Assembly (NCBI GenBank): GCA_938083085.1
Contig: CALLKX010000013.1
Coordinates: forward strand, 62,001 to 126,000
DNA: 64,000 nt
Source of the DNA: an uncultured bacterium
Lineage (GTDB): Bacteria > Planctomycetota > UBA1135 > GCA-002686595
Reading direction: 5' to 3'
Of this stretch, positions 54,126 through 63,130 are shown one piece after another (within the stretch, counting starts at the first letter, position 1; each line of letters opens with the position of its first letter). Both the position numbers and the translations under genes were made by a program. Under the pieces are notes generated by a model. That model ran no database searches. It was not told the origin of the DNA and was given only the letters and a program-made list of their open reading frames with translations.

Positions 54126-54848
54126 ATGGTTTTAGCAATCCTTCAACAGGCATCGGGCGCCGCAGGGTCCACCCCTGGCGCCCTCGATGGGACGCCCTGG
54201 ATCGACTGGGTCGGGCTCGGCATCGTGGTCCTCTTCTTGATCCTCGGGATCAAGCACGGGCTCGTCTGGCAGATGACCCGGCTCCTCGGGATGCTGCTCG
54301 CGGTGTACATCGCACGGACGCTCTCTCCAGAGTTGGCGCCAAAGTTCCAGTCCATCCTGAACCTGTCCATTCAGGCCTGTGAGGGCATCGTCTGGTTCCT
54401 GGTCTTCCTGTCCTCGCTGCTCGTCATGGCCTTCATCGGCATGGTCGGGAAGCGGGCCCTGGAGGCCGTCCAACTCGGGCCCATGGACCGACTGGGAGGA
54501 GGCATGGCCGGCGCGGTCACCGGGCTCGTGGTGCACTGCGTGCTGCTGCTCATGCTCACGTCCCTGGCCACCGCTGACTGGGCGTCACGGACCATGCGCG
54601 GCAGCGCCAGCGCGACCATGCTGGACAACCTCTCCCGCAAGAGTCACATCCTCCTGAACGCCGAGGCCGCCGAGACGATCGTTGACCCCTGGGGTCACGT
54701 GCACGACTCCCACATGCAAGAGGCGGACCGTCAGGATCTGCGGCGCCAGCAGGAAGACAGTCGCCTCCGCGAACAGCGCCTGCGCCAGCAGGCGGACGAG
54801 GAGAGCCGTCGCCGGGAGTCGCAGCAGTCTGCGGCCCGGGTCAAGTAG
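54126..54848 (+). CDS. CvpA-family membrane protein
   Basis: This 240-residue protein has four hydrophobic segments, with DWVGLGIVVLFLILGIKHGLVWQM at the start and MDRLGGGMAGAVTGLVVHCVLLL later, both characteristic of CvpA (linked to colicin V production, envelope and purine-related phenotypes in E. coli). The C-terminus is a long charged Arg/Gln/Glu helix (DRQDLRRQQEDSRLREQ...), a likely coiled coil on the cytoplasmic side that is longer than usual. I use ATG 54126. Function in this organism unknown. Confidence 0.8.
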   Translation: MVLAILQQASGAAGSTPGALDGTPWIDWVGLGIVVLFLILGIKHGLVWQMTRLLGMLLAVYIARTLSPELAPKFQSILNLSIQACEGIVWFLVFLSSLLVMAFIGMVGKRALEAVQLGPMDRLGGGMAGAVTGLVVHCVLLLMLTSLATADWASRTMRGSASATMLDNLSRKSHILLNAEAAETIVDPWGHVHDSHMQEADRQDLRRQQEDSRLREQRLRQQADEESRRRESQQSAARVK

Positions 54849-54965
54849 CGCTCTCGCGCGCGGCAGGGGCCGGGCGGCGAGAACGGTGCATCGGGGACTG
54901 GACCCAGAGGCGCCGCGAGGACGATTCGCACAAGGCGGCGTGCTCGGGTCCTCGCGCGCAGGTCA

Positions 54966-54997
54966 CCGCGGAGCCCGTGCCGTACGGGCGGCCGCGG
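54966..54997. terminator. Possible hairpin between convergent genes
   Basis: GCCCGT-GCCGT-ACGGGC (54973-54989) is enclosed by CCGCG/CGCGG. It lies between the CvpA-like gene and the convergent kinase-like gene; no T-run. Confidence 0.35.
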
Positions 54998-55007
54998 TGT
55001 GCCGCTA

Positions 55008-55604
55008 TCAGCCGGCCACCCACTCCTCAGCGAGCTGCCAGGTCAACGAGTCCCCGTCGAGGCGAAGCTCGCTTCCGGGGACACGCTCGAGGATCGCCGC
55101 GAGCGCGCCGTCGTCCAGCTGAACGGGCCGGCTGGCGCGTCCAGTGAGCCGCGCGCCTTCCCAGCGCCAGCGCCATTCATCGGTGCCCATGGCCTCGGAC
55201 GCGTGCAGCAACAGCGCCGCCGCAGCCCAGGGGACCTCCCATCCGGCAAGGGCACCAGGGGCCAGCTCCGGGGGGGCACCCTGCACGTGGACATGGCGCT
55301 CGCCGGAGCGCTCCAGGGTGCGAAGCGTGAGCTCCCAGAGGATCTCAATGCCTCGCCGCTCCCGTCGCGCCAGGAGCATGTTGGCGCCGCTTGAGGTGGA
55401 GACCACCGCCAGCGCAAAGCCGAGCTCCTCCAGCTTGCTCGAGCCCTGCGCCAGCTCCCCAGCCTTCTGAGCGAAGAGAGCCTCACCCCCCGGGATCTCG
55501 AGAAGGGAGCGAAACCCAACGAGGAGCTGGGTGCCGTTGTTCATCTCGTGGATGAGGACGGGGAGCAGCGCGCGGGGCACGGATTCGGCGGACCAGGCAG
55601 TCAT
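55008..55604 (-). CDS. Stripped-down histidine-kinase-like protein
   Basis: This 198-residue protein shows an H-box-like motif LIHEMNNGTQLLVGF (H19) at its N-terminus, followed by a second helix with coiled-coil character, as in DHp domains. A later AAALLLHASEAMG sits where the ATPase N box (N-x-x-x-N-A) would be but has lost the Asn pattern, and no DxGxG motif exists. So it could be a phosphotransfer protein or a non-catalytic dimer partner. ATG 55604 is chosen over GTG 55610 because TAGGCT lies directly upstream at 55611-55616. The soluble kinase at 41.5 kb has a similar H-box (HDLRNELT) and could be its partner, which is speculative. Confidence 0.6.
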   Translation of the reverse strand: MTAWSAESVPRALLPVLIHEMNNGTQLLVGFRSLLEIPGGEALFAQKAGELAQGSSKLEELGFALAVVSTSSGANMLLARRERRGIEILWELTLRTLERSGERHVHVQGAPPELAPGALAGWEVPWAAAALLLHASEAMGTDEWRWRWEGARLTGRASRPVQLDDGALAAILERVPGSELRLDGDSLTWQLAEEWVAG

Positions 55605-55610
55605 GGGCAC

Positions 55611-55616
55611 AGCCTA
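55611..55616 (-). promoter_or_regulatory. -10 hexamer TAGGCT, leaderless-type
   Basis: The hexamer ends 6 nt before ATG 55604 on the minus strand. Confidence 0.33.
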
Positions 55617-55934
55617 GCGAGTTCACGCACGCTGCCCGGTCCCCCATCCCTGCTCTGCCCTTGGGCGGGCCCTGGCGCTGGCGGGATCGCTGAATCAGGC
55701 GGGGGCTTGCGCTCGGACCAAGCCTGGGCGGAGCCGCCCGGGCCTGTCGCCTCGCGCCCCTGGCCTTGGGCGACCAGGCCTGGCCGGATCAGGTCTGCTG
55801 CGGCCTGCCCAGGGGAGGCGTCCTGCGCGAGTTCTGTCGACTGCCGAGCGGCGGAAGGCGCCGGCCTGGATGGGCAGTCTTGGAGCAGGAGAGGCGCCGC
55901 GCCGTAGAAGACGCTACCCTCGGCACCAGCACGG
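55617..55934. other. Intergenic region upstream of tRNA-Leu
   Basis: No gene or repeat array is recognised; the stretch is GC-rich. TACCCT (55915-55920), 14 nt before the tRNA, is a possible -10 element. Confidence 0.35.
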
Positions 55935-56021
55935 GCCGGAGTGGCGGAATCGGTAGACGCGACGGATTCAAAATCCGTTGCCCGCAAGGGCGTGTGGGTT
56001 CGAGTCCCACCTTCGGTACCA
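55935..56021 (+). tRNA. tRNA-Leu (anticodon CAA)
   Basis: This is an 87-nt class II tRNA. The acceptor 5' strand GCCGGAG pairs with CTTCGGT (G-U at the first pair). The anticodon stem ACGGA/TCCGT holds the loop TTCAAAA, giving anticodon CAA (reads UUG). A long variable arm (TGCCCGCAAGGGCG) marks it as Leu, and the T arm is GTGGG-TTCGAGT-CCCAC. The CCA end is encoded (56019-56021) after discriminator A. It ends 17 nt before the 3' end of the convergent ddl gene. Confidence 0.95.
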
Positions 56022-56037
56022 CCTGTGCTTCGCGGCG

Positions 56038-57123
56038 TCAGAGGGAGCGCGCCACGAGCTCGAGGCAGAGCTCCCTGAAGCCGACTCCGTCCGCCGCCGC
56101 CGCGAGGGGCAGGAGCGACCTCGGGGTGAAGCCGGGGAGCGTGTTGGCCTCAAGAAGGACCGGGTCCACGTCCTGCTCGAAGTGGAAGGACCCGTCCGCC
56201 TGGCGCTCCGCAGGCACGATGAAGTCAATCCGGGCGTAGCGGGTCCCGCCAAAGGACTCCCATGCCTCCAGGGCCCTGGCTTGGAGCCGCGCCGTGAGCT
56301 CGGCCGGCAGGTAGCGGGGTGGACAGAATTCCTGTGCGCCGTGGGCGTCGGAGTACTTCTGCTCGTGGTCAAAGAACAGGCCGCCCTCCGCCGGTATGAC
56401 CTCGGCCACGGGGAGCGCGAGGGCGTCACGGCCGTCCCCCATCACGCCCACGGTGGTCTCGAGGCCGCGCACCTCGGCCTCGACGAGGACATCCGCCCCG
56501 CTGGCGACCACGTCTTCGCACGCCGCCGCCACCGCCGCGTCGTCGGCGCATCGGTGGACCCCGAAGGAGGAGCCGGCGCTGGTGTGCTTGACGAAGCGGA
56601 CCGGGCCGGCAACCGCGTGGGCGCGCGCGAGGGCTGCGGCTCGATCCTCAAGGAAGGCATCCCGGGTGACCAGCGCGCCCTCCGCGACCTTCACTCCGGC
56701 CGCAGCGGCCGCCTCGCGGCTCCGGTGCTTGTCCATGCAGAGCGCGGAGCACTCCGGCCCTGCGCCGGTGTACCGCCGCTGGGCTGCCTCGAGGAACCCC
56801 TGGACCGTCCCGTCTTCGCCCTCCCCGCCATGGAGCGCGAGGAGGAAAAGGGCCTCCTCCGGAAGGCTCCCGATGGCCTGGAGTGGTTCCAGCGCGGCCC
56901 CGTCGAGGACCCACTGCCCCGAGGGGTCGATCTCCACCTCGAAGATCGGGGGCGCCACTTCGAACGAGGGTCCCGTGAGATCCCGGAGCGCGGCGACCAC
57001 CGCGCCCCCTGATGTCAGTGAGACCCCACGCTCATCGCTGCGCCCGCCCTTGAGCACGGCGATCGGGGTCCGGGTGAGCTGCGCCTTGACCCGTTCGCGG
57101 CTCCAGGTCTCCCAGGCAGCCAT
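56038..57123 (-). CDS. ddl: D-alanine-D-alanine ligase
   Basis: Ddl joins two D-Ala with ATP for peptidoglycan precursors. The 361 residues carry VLKGGRSDERGVSLTSG (N-terminal substrate loop), LHGGEGEDGTVQGFLE, RYTGAG, VKHTSAGSSFGV (omega-loop/ATP-binding), YARIDFIV and the metal-binding LLEANTLPGFTPRSLLP. It is the last gene of the fab cluster; the start ATG shares one base with the upstream stop (TGATG). This supports the presence of peptidoglycan synthesis, which is relevant if the organism is a planctomycete, where its presence was once disputed. Confidence 0.95.
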   Translation of the reverse strand: MAAWETWSRERVKAQLTRTPIAVLKGGRSDERGVSLTSGGAVVAALRDLTGPSFEVAPPIFEVEIDPSGQWVLDGAALEPLQAIGSLPEEALFLLALHGGEGEDGTVQGFLEAAQRRYTGAGPECSALCMDKHRSREAAAAAGVKVAEGALVTRDAFLEDRAAALARAHAVAGPVRFVKHTSAGSSFGVHRCADDAAVAAACEDVVASGADVLVEAEVRGLETTVGVMGDGRDALALPVAEVIPAEGGLFFDHEQKYSDAHGAQEFCPPRYLPAELTARLQARALEAWESFGGTRYARIDFIVPAERQADGSFHFEQDVDPVLLEANTLPGFTPRSLLPLAAAADGVGFRELCLELVARSL

Positions 57124-58487
57124 CAGCGCTGCCCAGGCCGGAACACGACGCCGTTGGGCGTGCGATCAGCAAGCGGTGCGCGCTGCGTGAACTCGCCGGG
57201 GGTCTCCGCCAGGCGAGGATCCAGCTCCACCGCGGCGTCCGCCGCCCCCGAGATCTCGGCGGCGATCCTCGTGAGATCGGCCCGCGTGGTGGCCGGCGAG
57301 TCGCTCCCCTCCGCGTTCTTCACCGGGCTGAACTCCTCCTCGCGCAGCACCTCTAGAACCACGCTGGCGCTCGTCCTGGCCAGGGCGTCAAAGATGAAGG
57401 TCTCGAACTTCACGCCGGGCCGTTCCACGGGCTGCCCGTCGCTCGAGAGGCACTTGAGGTTCTTCCGCGCCACGTGCCAGGGGAGGTCGAGATCCCCTCC
57501 CTCAGTCAGGCCCTCGACAAAGTCGCGGCGGATGACGTGGGCGGCGATGTTGCCGGCATTGAACAGCAGCGCGCCGCCCTCATCGGTGGCGTGCCGGAGG
57601 TCGTCCGAGAGGTCGGAATACTCGATGCAGCCGAGCACCCCGTCCAGGAGCCCGAGGACCCCCACCTTCTCCGCCGCATCCCGCTTCGCCACGACCTTGC
57701 TCGACATCTCCGCCGCCGCGAGGTCGTGCAGGCCAATGAACAGCGGGTCCGCGTGCCGGCCCAACGGGTTGTCCACCTGGAAGTAGCTCAGCTGCTCGAT
57801 GCCGTGCGCGGCCATGTCCGCCAGCGCCCCAGAGGACTTCAGCGCCGCCAGCGTCCCGCCGTGCCCGTTCGGAGCGAGGAAGAGCGTCCCCGGTGCGGCG
57901 AGGACGATCTTCCCTTCGCCATCGAGGGCGGGGAGCATGTCCTGCTGGAAGAGGAACACGTCGGCGGGGTCAAAGCCGAAGTGACCGTTCACGTCGAAGA
58001 ACGCGCGGGTCGCTGCGTCGTTGGCCGCGGAGGTCATGACGTACCAGCGCGGCTGGAATCCGTGCCTGGTGCCGGCGGCCTGGATCCGCGCCGCGTGCCA
58101 CTCGAAGAGGCTCTTCGACGTGACGGGCCCGATCTCATAGGCCCCCTTGGGGCCGTCAAAGCCAAGGCGAGATCCCTGCCCGCCAGCGACCAGCACAAAG
58201 CCGACCCGTCCGGCGGCGAGGAGCTCCGCGCCGCGCGCTGCGGCCCGGTCACGCTCGGCGATCTTCTCGCCGCTCACGGTGGCCGGGAAGACCTCGGGGG
58301 GCGCGAGCGCGGGGCTGTCTTCCTCGGACTCGACCGCGAGGCGCTCGCCGAGCTGTCGAGTGAGCTCGAGGTCAACCCTCTCCAGTTGGGCCTCGAAGGC
58401 CGCCTGCTCGGCGGTGCCGAGGCTCTCCCAGTGGGCCAGGACATGGCCCTGACCGGCGGCCTCGAAGCGTGTGCGCTGTGTGCTCAT
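57123..58487 (-). CDS. UDP-sugar pyrophosphorylase (UDPGP/UAP1-like)
   Basis: This 454-residue enzyme resembles the eukaryotic-type UDP-N-acetylglucosamine/UDP-glucose pyrophosphorylases, making UDP-sugar from UTP and sugar-1-phosphate. Its nucleotide-binding loop is FVLVAGGQGSRLGFDGPKG, followed by MTSAANDAATRAFF, LAPNGHGGTLAAL (base and phosphate contacts), FQVDNPLGRHADP and a late GVKFETFIFDAL. The short N-terminal region and the lack of a left-handed helix exclude the GlmU type. With ddl directly downstream, UDP-GlcNAc for the wall is the likely product, but UDP-glucose is possible. Confidence 0.87.
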   Translation of the reverse strand: MSTQRTRFEAAGQGHVLAHWESLGTAEQAAFEAQLERVDLELTRQLGERLAVESEEDSPALAPPEVFPATVSGEKIAERDRAAARGAELLAAGRVGFVLVAGGQGSRLGFDGPKGAYEIGPVTSKSLFEWHAARIQAAGTRHGFQPRWYVMTSAANDAATRAFFDVNGHFGFDPADVFLFQQDMLPALDGEGKIVLAAPGTLFLAPNGHGGTLAALKSSGALADMAAHGIEQLSYFQVDNPLGRHADPLFIGLHDLAAAEMSSKVVAKRDAAEKVGVLGLLDGVLGCIEYSDLSDDLRHATDEGGALLFNAGNIAAHVIRRDFVEGLTEGGDLDLPWHVARKNLKCLSSDGQPVERPGVKFETFIFDALARTSASVVLEVLREEEFSPVKNAEGSDSPATTRADLTRIAAEISGAADAAVELDPRLAETPGEFTQRAPLADRTPNGVVFRPGQR

Positions 58488-58509
58488 CGGGGGGTCGAGG
58501 TGCCCGCGC

Positions 58510-59754
58510 TCAGAGCTTGCCGATGAGGATCGAGACGTTGTGCCCCCCGAACCCAAGGGAGTTGCACAGGGCGTTCTCGATGGCGAGCTCGCGGGCCTCA
58601 CCCGGCACGTAGTCCAGGTCACAGGCCGGATCGGGGGTCGTGTAGTTCCTCGTCGGGTGGACCTCGCCATTCGCGATGGCCTTGGCCGTCACCACCAGCT
58701 CAACGGCGGTGGCGGCGCCGAGGAGGTGGCCGATCATGGACTTGGTGGAGTTCACCGCGAGGGTGCTCGCGTGATCCCCGAACAGCCGCTTGATGGCGGT
58801 GGTCTCGATGGAGTCGTTGTAGGCGGTGCTGGTGCCGTGCGCGTTGACGTACTGAACGTTGGTCGGGTCGATCTTGCCGTGGCGCAGCGCGTCCCCCATG
58901 GCCCTCGCCGGGCCGAGACCGTCCTCCTTGGGAGCGGTGATGTGGAAGGCGTCGTCGGTGGACCCGTAGCCCTTCACCTCGGCGTAGATCCGAGCTCCGC
59001 GCTGCTTGGCGTGTTCGTACTCCTCGAGGACGAGGAGGCCGGCCCCTTCGCCCATCACAAACCCATCCCGATTCAGATCAAAGGGGCGCGATGCTTCGTG
59101 GGGCGCATCGTTGCGGGTGGAGAGCGCCTTGGCGGAGGCGAACCCCGCCATGGAGAGCGGGGTGATGGCGGACTCGGCGCCGCCCGTCACCACGAGGTCG
59201 CACTCGTCCCACTGGATGGAGCGCCAGGCCATGCCGATCGCGTGTCCAGCCGAGGCGCAGGCGCTCGAGGTGGTGAACGCCGTCCCCATGAGCCCGTGTC
59301 GGATCGCAACCTGACCGCTGACGGCGTTGGGCATGATCCGCGGGATGAAGTGCGGCGTGACGCGCCGCGCGCCGCGGTCCCGCATCACGTCGTGCTGCTC
59401 GAGGACACCCGTGATGCCCCCGATGCCCGTGCCCACGATGGACCCGAAGCGCTCACGCGCCGCTTCGGGCAAATCGCGCATGTCACCGAAGCCCGCGTCA
59501 GCCAAGGCCTCGTCGGATGCCATCAGGGCCCACATCGTGAAGGGGTCCAGCTTCCGCTGGTCCTTCACGTCGAACCCGCATTCATCGGGGGACCACTGCA
59601 CCTGCGCGGCAATGGTCGCGGTGATCCCCGTGGTGTCGAAACGATCCAGGGTGGTGACGCCGTTCTCGCCCGCTAGGATTCGCGGGTACGAGGTCGCGAC
59701 GTCCAGCCCGAGGGCGTTGACGGTCCCGAGGCCTGTGATGACTACTCGACGCAT
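58510..59754 (-). CDS. fabF: 3-oxoacyl-ACP synthase II
   Basis: FabF is the elongating condensing enzyme of fatty-acid synthesis. It is 414 residues with the catalytic triad C166 (SSACASAG), H306 (VNAHGTST) and H343 (SMIGHLLGAA). NTP-independent gating residues follow, and the C-terminal SLGFGGHNVSILIGKL is standard. It lies downstream of acpP (127 nt gap) and 22 nt upstream of the pyrophosphorylase. The fabF-acpP pairing is typical. Confidence 0.96.
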   Translation of the reverse strand: MRRVVITGLGTVNALGLDVATSYPRILAGENGVTTLDRFDTTGITATIAAQVQWSPDECGFDVKDQRKLDPFTMWALMASDEALADAGFGDMRDLPEAARERFGSIVGTGIGGITGVLEQHDVMRDRGARRVTPHFIPRIMPNAVSGQVAIRHGLMGTAFTTSSACASAGHAIGMAWRSIQWDECDLVVTGGAESAITPLSMAGFASAKALSTRNDAPHEASRPFDLNRDGFVMGEGAGLLVLEEYEHAKQRGARIYAEVKGYGSTDDAFHITAPKEDGLGPARAMGDALRHGKIDPTNVQYVNAHGTSTAYNDSIETTAIKRLFGDHASTLAVNSTKSMIGHLLGAATAVELVVTAKAIANGEVHPTRNYTTPDPACDLDYVPGEARELAIENALCNSLGFGGHNVSILIGKL

Positions 59755-59881
59755 GAGTGGTGTGCCGCGAACGGCCGCGTGGGCGAGGGAATAGGGCTAA
59801 GCCAGACCTGAACCCCTCGCGGAGCAGATCTCGGCGGCCGCAGCGCGCCCCAGTAGGCGAGCGCGCGGTGCGGAACTGGCT

Positions 59882-60124
59882 CTACTGGAGCTTGGCGCCG
59901 ATGTACTCGACGGCGGCGCCGACGGTCTGGATCTTCTCCGCATCCTCGTCCGGGATGTTGATGTCGAAGGCATCCTCGAACTCCATGACGAGCTCGACCG
60001 TGTCGAGGGAGTCCGCGCCGAGGTCGTTGATGAACGAGGTCTCGAGTGAGATCTTGTCCGGGGTCGTGCCCATCTGGTCGCAGACGATCTTGGTGACCTT
60101 TTCGTCGACTGAGGTGTCGCTCAC
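59882..60124 (-). CDS. acpP: Acyl carrier protein
   Basis: This 80-residue acidic, helical carrier has its phosphopantetheine attachment site at S39 in [17 protein letters not shown]. It is central to all enzymes encoded around it. A TATCAT hexamer on its strand (60212-60217) in the gap after fabG suggests an extra promoter, as is common for abundant ACP. Confidence 0.96.
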   Translation of the reverse strand: MSDTSVDEKVTKIVCDQMGTTPDKISLETSFINDLGADSLDTVELVMEFEDAFDINIPDEDAEKIQTVGAAVEYIGAKLQ

Positions 60125-60211
60125 TTGGCTGTTCTCCGTGGGAGGAAGGGGGGGGCCGCTCGCTATTCGAGTCGGGGAGGTTGCGTAGAAAGGCCGGAGG
60201 GCCGGCCGTGG

Positions 60212-60217
60212 ATGATA
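60212..60217 (-). promoter_or_regulatory. acpP: -10 hexamer TATCAT, internal promoter for acpP
   Basis: The minus strand reads GGACACTATCATCC, 87 nt before the acpP start, between fabG and acpP. The block CACTATCAT matches that upstream of HEAT protein B. Confidence 0.42.
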
Positions 60218-60230
60218 GTGTCCCGGGGCG

Positions 60231-61001
60231 CTACAGGCTCAGTCCGCCGTCGACGATCAGAGTCTGTCCGGTGATGTAGGCGCCGCCAGGTCCCGCGAGG
60301 AAGCCCACGGCCGCGGCGATTTCCTCGCTGGCTCCCATGCGGGAGAGCGGAATAGCGCTCACGAGCTTGGCCCGCTCGTTCTCCGGGATCTCCGACGTCA
60401 TGTCGGTCTCGATAAAGCCGGGGGCGATGGCGTTGACGGCGACCCCGCGGCCGCTGAGCTCCTTGGCGGCGGATCGAGTCAGCCCGATCACGCCTGCCTT
60501 GCTCGCGGCGTAATTGGCCTGTCCAGCGTTGCCGGTCACCCCCACCACCGAAGCGATGTTGATGATGCGGCCGCTCCCAGCCTTCATCAGCGGCCGCGCG
60601 GCGGCCTTGACGAAGTTCCAAGTGCCCTTGAGGTTCACGTTGATGACGCTGTCAAAGTCATCCTCACTCATTCGCATGAGCAGCTGGTCGCGGGTGATGC
60701 CGGCGTTGTTGACGAGGATGTCGATTCCCCCGAGGTCGCCGCCGACCTGCTTCACCAGGTCCGCCACCGCCCCATGGTCGGCCACGTCGACGCCGTATGC
60801 CCGGGCGCCATCGGTCAGGTCGGCGCAGGCGCTCGCGGTGGGCTCCGCGTTCTCGACGCGGGTTGCCACGCAGGCGACGCGCGCCCCGAGCTCAGCCAGG
60901 TGCACGGCGATCGCACGTCCGATCCCGCGACTGGCGCCCGTGACGAGGGCAGCCTTGCCCTCGAGGGGTCGGGCGGGCTGGGATTGGGTGGTGTCGCTCA
61001 A
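60231..61001 (-). CDS. fabG: 3-oxoacyl-ACP reductase
   Basis: FabG is the NADPH-dependent short-chain dehydrogenase that reduces the keto group in each elongation cycle. The 256 residues have TGASRGIG (21-28), NNAG (98-101), the catalytic set S151, Y164, K168 in NYAASKAG, and the C-terminal [12 protein letters not shown]. It lies 68 nt after fabD. Confidence 0.96.
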   Translation of the reverse strand: MSDTTQSQPARPLEGKAALVTGASRGIGRAIAVHLAELGARVACVATRVENAEPTASACADLTDGARAYGVDVADHGAVADLVKQVGGDLGGIDILVNNAGITRDQLLMRMSEDDFDSVINVNLKGTWNFVKAAARPLMKAGSGRIINIASVVGVTGNAGQANYAASKAGVIGLTRSAAKELSGRGVAVNAIAPGFIETDMTSEIPENERAKLVSAIPLSRMGASEEIAAAVGFLAGPGGAYITGQTLIVDGGLSL

Positions 61002-61069
61002 GGCTCGGGTACCGGAAAGGGGTCAGGTCAAAAACGGGAGGGGGAGGGTATCCAGCCGCCCCCGGGGCT

Positions 61070-62014
61070 TCAAGCGGCGCCGACGCTCGCCAGCGCGCCT
61101 TCGACCTCTTCCGGTCGACTCACGGGCACCACCTCGGCGTCTCCGTCGATCTTCCGAAGGATGCCGGCGAGGATTGTGCCCGGAGCCGGCTCGAGGAAGC
61201 GCCGGTGGCCCTCCTCCAGCGCCCGACGCATGGAGCGTTCCCAGAGCACCGGGGCACAAACCTGGGTCGCCAGGGTGCGTTTGACCTCATCGGCGGAGGT
61301 CACGGGTGCCGCAGTGACGTTGGACAGGACCGGGACCGTCGGGTCGGAGATGGACGTCTTGGCCAGCGCCTCGGCCAGGCGGTCTGCCGCGGGGCGCATG
61401 CACTCGCTGTGGAAGCCTCCGGCCACCACCAGCCGCCGAACGCGTCGGACCCCGTGGTCCTTCGAGCAGGCCTCCACCGCGTCGAGGGCCGGGAAGGCTC
61501 CGGAGATGACGATCTGGCCGGGCGCGTTGAGGTTCGCGACCTGGCAGACGCCGTGCTCTGCGCCGACGGCGGCGAGGGCCTCGGCTTGTTCCGGGGTGGC
61601 CCCCATCAGGCTGGCCATCCCGCTCGGGTTGACCTCCGAGGCGTCCTGCATGGCCTCGCCGCGGAGTCGCACCAGGCGCAGGCCATCCTCGAAGCTGAAG
61701 GTCCCTGCCGCCCAGTGGGCGGTGTACTCCCCGAGGGAGAGCCCGGCCATGAACGGGGCTGTCGCGAGGTCGAGCCCCCGTGCCTGCAGCACGCGGATCG
61801 CCGCCACGCCAGCGGTGAAGATGCCCGGCTGGGCGATGTCCGTGCGGTTGACCTCATCTTCCGCTTTCCAGCATGCATCGCGCAGGCTGAAGCCGAGGGC
61901 GGCGTCCGCTTCCTCCCATGTCGCGGCGGCTTCGGGGAACGCCTCGGCGAAGTTCTGGCCCATGCCGCGGGCTTGGGCGCCTTGTCCGGGGAACAGGATC
62001 GGGAGTGTGTTCAT
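61070..62014 (-). CDS. fabD: Malonyl-CoA:ACP transacylase
   Basis: FabD loads malonate onto ACP. The 314 residues have FPGQGAQARGMG at the N-terminus, nucleophile S93 in AGLSLGEYTAHWAAG (GLSLG rather than the commoner GHSxG, seen in several lineages), and the His partner in GGFHSECM. NAPGQIVISG is also diagnostic. I use ATG 62014, which follows the fabH stop by 17 nt; longer in-frame sequence overlaps fabH. Confidence 0.95.
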   Translation of the reverse strand: MNTLPILFPGQGAQARGMGQNFAEAFPEAAATWEEADAALGFSLRDACWKAEDEVNRTDIAQPGIFTAGVAAIRVLQARGLDLATAPFMAGLSLGEYTAHWAAGTFSFEDGLRLVRLRGEAMQDASEVNPSGMASLMGATPEQAEALAAVGAEHGVCQVANLNAPGQIVISGAFPALDAVEACSKDHGVRRVRRLVVAGGFHSECMRPAADRLAEALAKTSISDPTVPVLSNVTAAPVTSADEVKRTLATQVCAPVLWERSMRRALEEGHRRFLEPAPGTILAGILRKIDGDAEVVPVSRPEEVEGALASVGAA

Positions 62015-62031
62015 CGTCGCGTCTCCTCGGA

Positions 62032-63021
62032 TCACCAGCGAAGGGTGGTCGCGCCCCATGTCAGGCCGGCGCCGAAGGCCACGAGGACCACGGTATCTCC
62101 CTTCTTGAGCCGTCCGGAGCGCGCGGCTTCGTCCAGGGCGATGGGTACGCTGGCGGCAGATGTGTTGCCGTACTTCTCGATGTTCACGAAGAACTTCTCG
62201 ATGGGCCAATCCAGGCGCTCTCGGGCCCCCTCGATGATCCGCATGTTGACCTGATGCGGAATCACCAGGTCCACCTCACCCGACTCCGTGGCGGCGGCGG
62301 CGTCGCGGATGAGCTCCGACATCTTCGTCACGGCGAAGCGATACACCTCGCGGCCCCTGACGCGAATGAAGTGGTTGGACTTGTCGTATTCCGGGTGGTT
62401 ATGCGGATGCGCCGCCCCGCCTTCCGGAATGTGAATGAACTCGTAGCCCGAGCCGTCTGCGCCGAGGGTATGACTCAGCAGTTCGCCCTGCTGGCAGTCC
62501 TCGTGCGGGCGGACGACCGCGGCCCCCGCGCCGTCCCCGAAGAGGATGCAGGACGCTCGATCCGTCATGTCGAGGTAGCGCGAGAGGGTCTCGCCGCCGA
62601 TGGCGAGCACGTTCTTGGCCCTTCCCGAGGCGACGAAGGCCTCGGCGGTCTGCAGCGCCGTGAGGAAGCCCGTACAGGCGGCGAGGACGTCGAAGGCGCC
62701 CGCGTTCTCGCAGCCGAGGTTCCTCTGGATCAGGACCGAGATGGAGGGCATCAGGTGGTCCTGGGTCAGAGAACCGACGACGATCAGGTCGATGTCCTTG
62801 GCCTCGAGCCCGGCGTCCTCGAGGGCCCTCTTGGCGGCCTCAGTGCAGAGGTCCGAGCAGTTGGTGCCCTCGTCCACGTGCCGTCGCTCGCGGATGCCCG
62901 TGCGCTGGGTGATCCACTCGTCGCTGGTGTCCACGATCTCGGCGAGATCGTCGTTGGTAACGACCCGCGGAGGGGTCGAGTGGCCGGTACCAGCGATTCC
63001 GACTCGAACGATACTGGACAT
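62032..63021 (-). CDS. fabH: 3-oxoacyl-ACP synthase III
   Basis: FabH starts fatty-acid synthesis by condensing acyl-CoA with malonyl-ACP. The 329 residues carry the catalytic triad C116 (LAACTGFLTAL), H256 (IPHQVNMR) and N286 (KYGNTSAAS). DEWITQRTGIRERR near residue 35 is another family mark. It comes between plsX and fabD. Confidence 0.96.
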   Translation of the reverse strand: MSSIVRVGIAGTGHSTPPRVVTNDDLAEIVDTSDEWITQRTGIRERRHVDEGTNCSDLCTEAAKRALEDAGLEAKDIDLIVVGSLTQDHLMPSISVLIQRNLGCENAGAFDVLAACTGFLTALQTAEAFVASGRAKNVLAIGGETLSRYLDMTDRASCILFGDGAGAAVVRPHEDCQQGELLSHTLGADGSGYEFIHIPEGGAAHPHNHPEYDKSNHFIRVRGREVYRFAVTKMSELIRDAAAATESGEVDLVIPHQVNMRIIEGARERLDWPIEKFFVNIEKYGNTSAASVPIALDEAARSGRLKKGDTVVLVAFGAGLTWGATTLRW

Positions 63022-63130
63022 ACTGATGTTGGGAAAAGGAAGGGCTCGGCGTGCGGTGCACGCAGGGGGAGCTAGATGATCGGAAACGGGAGCCCCTCGA
63101 TCAACGACCAGCCGCCGCTAGTGCGCTCAA

